Assembly (NCBI GenBank): GCA_030549495.1
Contig: JAUIRK010000527.1
Span: forward strand, 46,285 to 110,284
Reading direction: 5' to 3'
DNA: 64,000 nucleotides
Source: Nectonema munidae
Lineage: Eukaryota; Nematomorpha; Nectonematoida; Nectonematidae
Shown here piece after piece: positions 1 through 12,200 of the stretch. The position numbers were made by a program, and so were the translations under genes. Within the stretch, counting starts at the first letter, position 1. Each line of letters begins with the position of its first letter. The notes under the pieces were generated by a model. The model was not told the DNA's origin and did not search any database. It saw nothing but the letters and a program-made list of their open reading frames with translations.

Positions 1-1640
1 ATACGCCAACCCTAGCGAGAACTATCACAAAGTGTATGCATTTATATATTTGAAGGGAGTTTCAGAGGGGCAAAATAAATCCCAGGGGGCCTAGCTCCCC
101 TGCGTCCCGCTTATCAACGAACCTGGTTTGAGTAATTAGTAGGGATAAACCTTTTAAACTATAAACTATAGAGTTCTTATATAGTTTTGTGGTTGAGAAA
201 TTACTTGCACCTGATCAAATATAGCTCAAATGTGCATTATTATATCAATGAAGCGGGAATTAATAAAAAAATAGATTTTAAATACTCATACTTAATATAA
301 AAACTCTAATCACAAATCTTTTAAATACTATAAAAATGATATATATTTGAGAAAATTGAAAATTATTGCAGGGGGAAAACCGCTTGTGAGAACTTTTAAG
401 TTTCGTTTTTATTTATAAATGGTCGTTTATCGAGGGTAAAAATGATAAAGTTAAATAAATTGGGAAGAACTAGGACTACTTGTTATGGACAGAGAGTCTA
501 TTAAAAGGAATTCATTTAAAGGACCTTTGGCTGTACTCAAGTAGCATTGACTTATCAAGTGGGCGTTTAAAATTTCACAAGCAAATCCTTTAAATTGTTT
601 TTATGATGTGTAAAAACGTATAAAATCGGAGACAGTTTTCAGATTATACGATTACATCATATTTTTGTATTTTACTACGGAACAAGTATTTGATGACACC
701 GCCGACATCAATCTCGATCCGATGCTGTGTCAGTTTTTATGAGTTACTCATTTCTAGGAATGGAGGCAAATAATTGAAAAATCAAATAACCTAAAACTTT
801 TAATATTTGAAAATAACAAACTAAATATTTATTTATACATAAGCGATATTCTTCTCTCCTGTAAAAAAGTATGCAAAGACATTAGGATAAAAACAATCTT
901 TTTCCTTCAGGTCGATAAGAAGAAGCTTTTGTATGGAGATTAAACTAATGTCATTCAATCTTTCTTATTATTGCGTTTCTCAATAACAAATGTTTACTTT
1001 TTAAAAGGAAATTCTTTGTTTCAGTCAAGAAAAATTTAATTCCCAATATTTTTTATTCGTTTTTTTCAGCACCCCTAAGAATTTCAAACGCTACCTTGAA
1101 GTCATTATTACATACCCTGGCAACCACTGTCATATTCCGACCGATTCCTTGAAAGTAAAATCTTTAAAAGTTGAATGAGTATCACGGATCGATAAGCTTA
1201 TAAATGCTTAAGTCACATTAGATTTAACGTTTAGATCATAATTTATTAAAACTTTGTTTACATAAAAACAGATTTAAAAAAACTTCACAGTTTAGAAGTA
1301 TATGAATACTGAATTTTTTTACCTTTAATTAAATATCTATTTTTATCTACGCCATTATAAGCCATATTTAAATACTTAAAAACATATTATTTAAATCTTA
1401 AAACTAGGATAAACACATTGCTAATAAAGTGTAATTTTTACCGAAAGACGCTTCACTCAATAGATTTTAGGGTCAAAACTAAAAAACAACTCTAGCTATT
1501 TGTCTTAATAACATAAATATGGAAGATATTTTACTAGTTTAGAAAAAACTTTATAATGTATGTATAACTTGTTCCTGATAAATTTGTTAATATTTATTAA
1601 TTAAATCAATTATTGGAAATAATAAAAACACTAAAATTAC
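1..1640. other. AT-rich stretch, no gene recognised
   Basis: No open frame matching a known family. One exon-shaped segment at 1070-1154 (acceptor TTTTTTCAG, donor GTAAAA) reads on the + strand as FKRYLEVIITYPGNHCHIPT, unassigned. The missing PRPF6 N-terminal exons were looked for here and not found. Confidence 0.4.
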
Positions 1641-1786
1641 CTTGCACTTAAAAATTGAAAGAAAAAACAAACAAAAGGCAAAATAGAACCATCAGCTGTT
1701 TTAAATGATAGTATGTCAATTTATTTATCCATATGAAATTTCCTATCTTCTTATAACTGAAAAGTCCTCTTCTAATATCGAATCCT

Positions 1787-2427
1787 TTAAGTTGGGATGG
1801 GTAGCGGTTGTAAAGTAATAGTATATCGCGAAGGCATCCCATAATAATCAATAAAATAACGAGCAAGGTTCCTACTTCCAAACAGCTTACCAACACACTC
1901 CCTGTTTTGCAAAGCCAGCAAGTATAGACAGAAAAAGACATTCTCGTCGGCCCATTTTTCTGGTGTGAGATTGAGGATGTTGACTAATAGTGGAAAAATC
2001 CTTATACACGCCGGATGACGTAATCGGGACTCGCAAGCCGCTGGAGACAATCTTCTCTTTCTCATGCAATTGAAGGATAAATTGACAATAGTGCTCACCA
2101 CAGTTCCATCTTTAAGCTTTGGCGACAAGAAACCGTTTGACGAATGTAACTCACGATATTGATGGCGGCTGGTTAGAGCAAAGCGCCGCAAGCGTGTGGA
2201 CACACTGCTCCTATCCTGACGTCCGAGTGGTGAGTAAAACCTGTGGGGTTCTTCTAGCCACTTGAAATGTCCTTTTTTGTGTCATCGTCTTAATCTGTTG
2301 GCTGATAAGTCACAGAGGTGACAGCAGATGTCTCGATGTGCAAATCAGCTTGCAACGCAGAACCTGGTGAAGCTACTACATCTTTATCTTTAGCCTGAGT
2401 TCGTTCAGTCAGATGAGCTTCTGCCAT
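1787..2427 (-). pseudogene. Unrecognised coding-like sequence, one in-frame stop
   Basis: On the - strand one frame is open from an ATG at 2427 to a stop at 1787, except for one TAA at 2290-2292: 45 codons, the stop, then 167 codons. It starts MAEAHLTERTQAKDKDVV and contains ADLHIETSAVTSV, HFKWLEEPHRFYSPL, KLKDGTVVSTIVNLSFN and LNLTPEKWADENVFFCLYLL. Base composition is clearly GC-richer than the flanks, which supports past or present coding. I do not recognise the family. A diverged second block of the same sequence lies just upstream (about 2520-2930). It could be a host pseudogene or a piece of a mobile element. Confidence 0.45.
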
Positions 2428-2519
2428 ATTACAATATGATATATAAAAATACAAACACAAATTCGATCAAATTTAGAATATAAAAAAATACAATAACATA
2501 AAATTAATTATACCCTACT

Positions 2520-2930
2520 GGAACGTATGGATATGCTCACTACACCATCGTTTCTTCCTTTCCTCAAAATCAATTGTTTTATTGACCAAAATGAATGGAC
2601 AGTAATGCTTACTACAATTCAATCTGAGCGTATTATCAACTCACTCTGGTTGGCGTATATGATCATTTCGATGCGCGTCTTCATCATAAGTCGTTATAGA
2701 AGGCGGTTGACTTGATCACAAAGCAGTGAAGGTATGTACCGACTGTTCATATCCAGCCTTCGTACTGTCATAGCGATATGTAAATCCGGTCGCACCTCAT
2801 TTCCTGCAACATCGTGGTTTTCCTTCGTAGCGTTTTTTGCTTGTTTGATGTCCGTAGACGCCGATAAATCCGTGACGGATGGTTGGCTTTTTTACATTTT
2901 GTTAAAAATGCGAAAATACTAAGTAATTTC
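2520..2930 (-). pseudogene. Diverged tandem copy of the 1787-2427 sequence
   Basis: On the - strand this block contains a 60-odd codon frame with KENHDVAGNEVRPDLHIAMT, resembling KDVVASPGSALQADLHIET in the neighbouring block. Further on, GATTGAATTGTAGTAAGC aligns with GATGGAACTGTGGTGAGC there. Both blocks are in the same orientation and order, so this looks like a decayed tandem duplicate. No family assigned. Confidence 0.4.
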
Positions 2931-3066
2931 CGTCTAGAAATGTCCTATCCACTTTCTAATGATTGAAATATTTCGTCCTTTTATTGGAAAAAAGAACCTT
3001 GTATTTCGACTATTTATTCATAATAACGGGTTTGATATCATAAGTGGTATAACTTGTTCTTTTTAG

Positions 3067-3270
3067 GAAACTGTTTCATCTCTAGATGCTCATCAACAGT
3101 ACTACGGAGGCTTCGAAACACCTTTTCCAGGTACTATGCCCGGCAGCCAGACCCCTTTCAGTTCATTCCTTGATGGAATATCATCTCAATTGTCCACAAA
3201 TAACGGCAACTTAGATCTCAAGAAGATAGGTCAAGCAAGAAACACTCTCATGGATATTAAGCTCAATCAG
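3067..3270 (+). CDS. PRPF6: PRPF6 exon a (first visible)
   Basis: 68 codons, phase 0 at both ends; acceptor TTTTAG, donor GTTCAT. It encodes a Q/S/G-rich linker with PFPGTMPG (compare the TPYPGGMTPG repeats of the human protein), then the conserved [11 protein letters not shown] helix that begins the first HAT region. Confidence 0.93.
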
Positions 3271-6200
3271 GTTCATATTTTTGTATATCCATTTAAATAA
3301 ATTATAGCATTTTATTGTTTTCCTTTAGTACTTCTATTATTTTTCCCTATTCATTATCATATATCAGCACATTTGGCAATGTAACTTCGAGTAGATATGT
3401 TATTCATCGCAATTTATGTATTGGAATAATAAAAGAAAACAAAATTACTGCGCAGATTTGTATAGAGCACACGTTTGCAAACTTACTCGAAGTAAAGCAA
3501 CATGTACAAAAAATTGTCTAATTGTATGTGCATTTTCGGTTAACAGTTAATTCGTCCAAATGTCTGTCGGCCAATCCGATCACGAAAAAACGTACCTCTT
3601 AAATTTATTCTTTAGGCTTCCTTACAAATTTAGCGAAATAATGCAGCCAATTTTTTACGAAATATTATTCGATATTTAACATATTTGATTGAAAGTTATT
3701 AACCCTCGCACATCCGACTATATTTTACTTTCATCCAACACAGAACGTGCGGTTTTACTCCACTACTTCCTTTGCAAACATCGTGCGTGATGTTTGGCAT
3801 CAAATTTCATTCATGGTTCTTTTATGATGGGTGGGTTTCTTAAAATAATGTATTCTTTTTAACGAGGGATGTGCGCATGAAGCTTTTGTCGTTTCTTTAT
3901 GCCGTTGTAGAAGGTAAAAATACAATCATATGTTATAACTGAAATCTGAGAAATCTGTTATATCCTGAAAGCTGAGAATCAAAATTTATTTGCACAATTT
4001 ACTCAGTATGAAATGTGAACCAAATTCTGCTAATGTTAAAGCTTTTATTATAAGCATTAGAAACATGTCTGTAAGACCATAGCTCCAAAAAGCGAAGCTA
4101 TGAACAAAAGTAGTGTCTGGCAAAAATTTTACCTTTTTTTATTATAATCTCATTTTAATTTTTTTCTTTGAAAATAAAGGAACGGAAGTTCTTTTTATAC
4201 ATAATATTCATTTTATTTTTCCATCTAAGAATATCATGATATATAGTGACAAAGATAACAAAGATTTTCGTAGAGCGATTTTTCTATTTTTTATATGAAT
4301 AAAGAATTGATTCCCATCCATGATTTTATAATAATTACCAAAATCACTTAAAACATGAAATTTATTTTTTCTTTAAGTTTATTGTAATTTAAATATTATT
4401 ATTCACAGATCAGCAAATTTTTATATATTATATATAACTAATAAAGATTTATTGAGAAACAGCCAAAAAAAATTTTTGTAAATTTTCATCAGCTAAATAG
4501 AAAGGGTGGTTGCTCCAAATCTTCCTTTTGGGAGATATAATATGGGCGAAAATGAGATAAGTTGTTTCTTTTAGGAATCAGTTAACTTGTGTTTTCACTA
4601 TCATTAATAATAAAGCCTTTGAATCTTCATTAAAAGTGAACCCTTTTTGTTACCAGGCAGAAATATATTATAAAATTATATCCATGCCATTTAGTATTAG
4701 AATTAGAAAATATAATAAAATAAAAAAAATAAAGTTATTACGTTAATCAGAAAATAATTCAACATGCAAATATAAAAAGGCGAGAATAATGACTTCAAGC
4801 ATAAAATGTTTTTAATTTCTTTTCATTATTTTTTTCAATAATTTTAAATCGTTTGGCAACCGTTGCTTTTGATATTTTTGATTTTTATTGAGATAACTTA
4901 TAAATTTACTGATTTACACATTGTTATTTGAGCGCATCCTGAATATTTTTTCAACTCATTTCTCCTTAACCGGAATTCTGTTCTTAATATTTAAATAAAA
5001 CATAAAAAAAATCTGTTAAATTTTTTTGACTAATAGATTTTACCAATAGAGGAAGAGTTAGTGGAATATAAAGCAAATTCAAAAAAATCTCACAGATTTA
5101 AAGCTTTTGCAAAGTTATTCTGAGAAGCATTGCATCTTATAATCAAATTTTTATAATCCTGGTTTTTGATTATCGCAAATATTTTAACTTGATAGCATTA
5201 TGAAGCGCTTAGTAGTTTCTGGCGATGTACCCAGTGGATCCGCGATTTTATTGATTCCAATTTTACATCATATACCTTAAGCCAACTTCTAAATAATTCA
5301 ATGACCACACCTAGAAGAAAGATTTAACAAAATTTGTAAGTCACGGATTAAAGAAAATTCCAAATCTTCATTCCAAAATGTTAAAATAAACTTGTAGTAA
5401 TTATACTTTATATCAATTTTTATTATATTAGCGAAGTAAGCTTAGAAAAATTCATTACATCTCAATAGTTTATTATAATCGGTTTTTAGCTATTTTATGA
5501 AAACAAGTAAACAATACTTTCAAAAATAGGATAAAAACTATATCAGATCAAAACAAAAAACTTCAACTAAAATGGTATACGTTTTCCTTAAAAATGATTA
5601 ATATATATATTCGTATAGAGAGTATAAACAGGGATACAGTTAAACTTATATGTAGATGACGTTAATCTTACCCGTAATAATATAATTTACTTATTTTACT
5701 TCTTTGAAAGGCGTAAATATTTAAAATGTTCTAATTTTGTAGCTTGTTACTGAAATTAAACTTAAATGTTATTTTGTTATATATTTTTATGAAGCTAAGT
5801 TGCTTCACTTTAACTTTAGCTTAATCAACGTGGAGTAAAACTCTACGTCCCGATGTGCGAAGGTTAAGTAAAGATATTTAATAGTTTTTTATAATAAAAA
5901 CAGTTTAAGCATACTTTAATTTTGAATTTTAGGTTTCTGATTCAGTTACTGGGCAAACTGTTATTGATCCAAAAGGCTATTTAACCAATCTCCAATCAAT
6001 GCTGCCTACGTGGTCGGGTGCTGATATAGCGGATGTTAAAAAAGCACGACTTCTGTTGCGCTCTGTTCGTGAAACAAATCCTAAGCATCCACCTGCTTGG
6101 ATTGCTTCTGCGCGATTAGAAGAAGTATTATTCCTTTTTCGCACATTTTTTACATTAATTTTTTATTCTAAGAAAGAATAACGGTGACGTAGCTGATCTC

Positions 6201-9200
6201 TTTCTTTTTATCTCCGCATTTTTACAACTTCTAAATTTAGATTGATAAAATTTTATAATTCAACTACCAGGGTACCTGAATTTACAAATTCATTTCTTAG
6301 CTAATATTTTCTTATCTCTATAAAGAGGAAATTCAAGACTCCAAATCGGTGATAAGAAAGAAACAAAAGTTATAATATTTGAAAAATATACGATAACTTC
6401 TTTTTATTATTAAAGTTAGTGCTTTTTTAATTAATTTTTTATTTTTTTGCAGTTTACATCTTTTAAGTTAATGTTTTTGTGATTTTCATTAATTTAATAA
6501 TTGGAAAAAGATTTTCTTAATGAAAAATTAGTTACAAATTTTTTTTATTATCATGTAAGTTTAATTTTGAGAATTATTATCTATCTATCAGAAAAAGTTA
6601 ACTACACCTAGTTCTAAAATATTTTATTTAACAAAATTTTAAAAATGAATTTATTATGAAAAGTTAAATATTAAAAAAATATGTACGACGACCAAGTGAC
6701 CATTATTTAAGTTGTTGAGCATAAAACGATAAAAATTAGAGCATTCTAAGGTTGGCATTGAGTTCATACTTTCCAAAATTAAATCATGCATAGGAACATT
6801 TTTTTCAGGCATTAATAACTTTTTTACTTTTGCTTTAATCTATGAAAACACATTTTCATATGGCATCAGCATATACGAATATAGAGAAAGATATTTTAAA
6901 ACATAATCGTTTTGAGAATTGAAAAGACTGAACATTTTGAGATTTGTGAATACTGGCATTGTCGGGCACAATCTCAAGCTTAAGCTCCATTTTGTATTGC
7001 ACCACCTGACTTCATTTTATTCAAATTTTGTAGTTTCTGACTGTTACAACTTTGCCTTGAAATTAATTCATAATGCCAAATTTTGAATCAGTTCATCATT
7101 ATCAGAACTAATGTCACGTTTAGTCCACGAATACCTGGAACAACTGCATTTGCTCTCTTACCTTTTTGAAAGGCGCTTGTGAACGAGTCATGTGTAGGTT
7201 GAAGCCGCTTTCATCAATAAAAACAAGCGACTCTTGGGAACTAGTAGAGTATTTTTGAAAGTCAATAGCATAACCTTTTCTTTTCAATTTAATGTCATCT
7301 CTGTTCACAGCGGCAATTCCTTTGGTTGTTTTCTTAATTTATTCACAAGATAATTGTGAATAGAACCTGTTGAAATTTTAAGTGGAAACTTTTCTTCAAT
7401 CTTATTTTTCGTCTAAAGTATATAAAGGATTAGATTCGACTAAATATTCTAAATACAAGCCTTTTTCATATTTGAGAATAGCTTTTTTGTATGATCCATG
7501 TTTTTGTAGACGTTAAACCTTCATCCCCATTGTTAGATTAAATAATTGTTTTAGACGTAGAATAATTCAGATTAAGTAAAAGATTCAGCAGATTAAGTAG
7601 CTTTGCAGTTTCTTTAATTGTTAAATTTTGATTTTTTACTAATCCTGATTATTTCAAATTAAAACAAATGAACAAATTAATTAGTTAATTTGTATTGAAG
7701 TAAAGCTAATTTAAATAGTAATTTAAAATTAATTTCAATTTAATTTGAATAAATATTCCAAACTTCATTTTAAAAACTATTCTTGATCAAAATTTGTAAT
7801 AATTTCTAAAAACTTTATGACCAAACTGAAAACAGACTTTAATGAATAAAAAACTCAATTTGCAAAAAGACAACATTATTTTGAAAAAAGTGGAAAAGAA
7901 TGAACTTAAATTGGAAAAGGACGAATTTAATTTGAAAAAGGACGAATTAAACCAAAAATGCTAAATATGTAATAAAACAACATGACAATTGTTCAATTTT
8001 TAAAGATCTTTCAGCGAAACTTGACATGTCTACTTCAAAAAGTTACACATTCATAAGTAACAAAGGACAATTTTTATCTACATTTAAAAATCCGAATCTT
8101 ATAATCCTAAAATGTAAAAATTATATACATCATTTTTTATAGTGAGTCAAGCCTTAATTTGTTCAAAAGTTTTTTCTGCCTTAAAAGGTCTTCAACAAAA
8201 GGCAAAATCCTAAGAAGCATTCTATTATATAGATAGTAAAAATTATTACATTTAATAATTAAGTTAACAATAATTAAGTAATAATTTGTTATCAGTAAAG
8301 CATAAAAATAACATCTTTCTCTTTTCTTCTTTTTTTTTAAATCTTTGTTTTTCTTTGTAGCTTTAACAATATTTTGAAATGTAATATTTCTGCGCAATGT
8401 GGTTCTCATTTCAATCTATTTTGAAAGCAAATTCTTTTCTAAATGCTCTAAAAATTCTTCCTTTGTATTTAAAATTCTCCATCCTACAAGGATTAATTGT
8501 CGTACACAAAATGGGAGACGCTCAATAGAGTGAAAAAAATGACAAAATTCAAAAAAGTGACAGGATAAATGAGTGACTAAAAGTTTACTCTTTATTTCTC
8601 ACTCTTTTGAGGGTTATTTAAAGAACGACTAATTTTGCCACTCTTTTGATAGTAAATATGGATTACAAATAATTTACAAATATCACATTTGGCCACCTCA
8701 TACTGTATAATTTGATAAAATGTGCTAACTCCATCCTTTGCTTTATTTTTGTATTCTACAATGATTTGAGAGGAATTTTTCTGCCAATCTTTAATTTTTG
8801 AATCGCGATGATATGTGCTCTTCGAAACAACGTTTTTATAAACGATAGTAAAATCATCTGTAAAATAGAAATGTATAATGCCCTTCTTTTTGGGCACACA
8901 AAACTGACGGTAAATTATTATGGAAATCGATCGATGTTATTCTGCTTTTTGAAAAAAGTTTTTCACTCAACGCAAATAAGTTGTCGTATGTGCCATTGTG
9001 TCCTTTCGAACTTTTAAGCACCACATTTTTGGAACATTTTTCAACTCTACGGTGGAAAACTGTTAAAATAAAACGGAATTAATTTTTGTTTAGGTAACTG
9101 GCAAAATTGTAACTGCGCGTACACTTGCTGCAAAAGCGTGCGAAGTTTGTCCAAATAGTGAAGACGTTTGGCTCGAAGCGATTCGCTTGTCTCCGAGTGA

Positions 9201-12200
9201 GAGCGCTAAGGGCATCGTAGCTACTGCTGTCCGACACATTCCCAAATCAGTTCGTTTGTGGACCCGTGCTGCGGATTTGGAAAGTGAGACTAAGGCCAAG
9301 CGCAAAGTTTATCGAAAAGGTTTATTCATCAAGTTTGGACTAAGTGAACTTTTTAAAACTTTTTATTTCACAGCACTTGAGCAAATTCCCAATTCTGTTC
9401 GACTTTGGAAGAATATCGTGGAACTTGAGGAGCCGGAGGATGCCCGTATACTTTTGACCCGGGCTGTGGAGTGTTGTCCAAATAGTGTAGAATTGTGGCT
9501 TGCTTTATCGCGTCTTGAAACGCATGAAAATGCTAGGAAGGTACTTCCATCTATTTCTCATATCTATGCTATTCTTAGTGTTGTCATATTTTAAATAAAA
9601 AAAGAAGACAATTAACAGAAAAAATTGTTCAAAAAATAGGGACAAAGCCGGACGATACAAAAATCCAACAATATATTTGATTGAATCTTTTTTTGCGAAG
9701 AAGAAATATTCATCAAAATTTCTTTATTTTGACGAAGATAAATTCAAAGAAACAAATCTTGTTTAATTCATATATCAGAATATTCCTTTTTGTTTCAATA
9801 GATAAGTCGAATTCTTACAAATTAAGTGATTAACGACCAGAGTCGCCTTTATAAAAATATGATCGTCTGAGTTTATTAATGCTTTTTAATACAAATCGTC
9901 TGCTTTACATTAGATATCTTATGATTATTCTGGTCATTAGCGGGTTACCGTAAATATCAGAGAAAAATCTGCTGACCCATTTGCTTTTCGATTAAAAGAA
10001 AAAATCTTTTTCCTCCCATTTTTCCTTTTCATGTGGGATAGTAGAGATAGAGTTAATTATTAAAAATTGGCATTTGAGATAGGATTTAACAAGATGTAAA
10101 GCTGTAAATGTAATTTAAGAACCTTTAGTTGGCAAAGATAAATTAGTTTTTTCTCTTTAACATATCAAGCTCGGATTGAACAATTTGTATAAGCTCTTGA
10201 GAGAAAAATAGAGACATCTACATATGTCGTTTTTCCAAGCTTGGCAATTGTTAAACTCAAAGAAAGAATTTTGCATAGCCCCAAATTCGTATACATTTGA
10301 AAGATGCCATTTTTTGAAAACAATGTAAGCTTCAGTTTATACAACTTTTTCAGAAATTGTGCAAAATTTCCTTGGTAAAATCACAAAAGTGTAAAATATC
10401 TAATAAAATTTGATCAGTTTGCTCATCGACAGTATATCGATGTAAAAAACGCGTACAATGTTAAAAATTCTGTTTTGAGAATGGCTCTGCGTAACGAGGT
10501 TTTATGAGCATAGAACAGGCTTCCCTTTCCAAAAATCATGCATATTTTTTTAGGAAATTTTAACTATGTATAGCAATTATTTTTCGTGTATGCCCATACT
10601 TTCAGAAGGAAATGAGAAAGTGCGATTATAATTTTTATTATATTTAGTTAGGCTTAAGTCTAAAGTCATGATGCCAACTTACAGTGTTATACTGCAAGTA
10701 TTGTGTTTTTGAGGTGTCAGTGTCGAAAAAACTACTCAGAAAAACACAGAAGTAGCTACGAAATTTCCTAACTATGTCTTTTAAAATATTTTTGTTCTAG
10801 GTTTTGAATAAAGCCCGTCAACATATCCCGACAGACAGGCACATTTGGATAACTGCAGCCAAGTTAGAAGAAGCTAACAAGAATACAAATATTGTTTTCA
10901 AAATCATTGAGCGAGCTATCTCCTCTTTGCGTGCAAACTTCGTTGAAATTAATCGAGAACTTTGGATTCAAGACGCTGAAGAGGCTGATAAATCAGGAAA
11001 TGTTGTGACATGCCAAGTATATCTCATATATTTAAGGAATTTTACACACACACACATATATATATATATTACCTTTTTAAAAAAGGCTGAGTGTTGGAGG
11101 CATCTAGGTGGTCATTATAATTTTTATTCAATTTAATTAGGTATAGCATAATTTTATATCCTTCCGTTTTTGTTATTTAGTGAACGCTAGGTATTCGAAT
11201 AATATGATACAAAACAAAGGAAAACGGCGTCACTATCACAATCATTCACTAAAAAATTAACTGAGTTTGGTGTATTCAAATTCCATGATATAAAAATGAA
11301 GAAGGCCTACAGTGTTCTGATATATTTCCTATATTCATAAAAAATGATGGGAAAATTTGTAGAATAGCATTTCAATTGATATTTAGAGGATGTTAGTCTT
11401 CGAATAATATGATACTGCAAAGGAAGTCAATGACAGTACTACAATTTTTCGGTCTCATGACATTACATCACACGACACTTCATCACGCGACACTTCATCA
11501 CACGACATTTCATCATAACGACACTTCATCACACGACATTTCATCACACGACATTTCATCATAGCGACACTTCACCACACGACACTTCATCACATAATCA
11601 GAGAAGCTTTTTATCATTTCAATTTCCTATATGTTGTAAAAGATTAAAACATCAGCATAGATAAATAGTCAAGATAAAAGTATTAGAGCATTATATTATC
11701 TGGAGAATTTTACCTAGGTATGATAAGCTTTTTCATGGGCATGCTGTTGATAATCTTCTAATTATATATGAGATACTTTAACAGCTAAACAGGAAGTGAA
11801 AAGTGTACAACTTGAAGTATATATGATACATTTTTACAGGTTGTTGTATAGATAATCTTTTAAATATTTTCCCATTCTACTCACTAATACTTCCTTGTTA
11901 GTTTTTTCTTCTTGAGAATACCTTCAACTCTTTTACTTTTAACTTTTACTCCCTTCTATTTTTTTTATGTCAAAATAAAAGTTTTTGCCTTATTAACATT
12001 TAAAATGGATACAAATGATGTTGAATATTTTTGTAAGTTTGGAACAACTTCCAAGGGAAAGGAAACTGCAATATTCAATAATTGCGAATATTATAAACAT
12101 CGAAAAAACAAAGATAATTCTATCCGTTGGCGATGCTCAGAATACCAAAAAAAGAAATGTAATGCGTTTATTACAACGTTGGGAGAACGTGTAATTTCCT

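Noticed and set aside
1070-1154. Exon-shaped + strand segment (FKRYLEVIITYPGNHCHIPT) as a missing PRPF6 exon.
   Set aside because: No similarity to the PRPF6 N-terminal region and no neighbouring exon of matching phase.
2740-2830. On the - strand GATGFTYRYD, close to the PRPF6 N-terminal motif GATGFTTRSD.
   Set aside because: It is on the wrong strand for this PRPF6, a stop precedes it directly, and the residues on both sides do not follow the family. Most likely chance.
3703-3876. A short MITE made of CCCTCGCACATCC and the nearby GAGGGATGTGCGC.
   Set aside because: The order of the shared words does not give a true inverted repeat; the TTAA-bounded 2.16-kb element explains the left end better.
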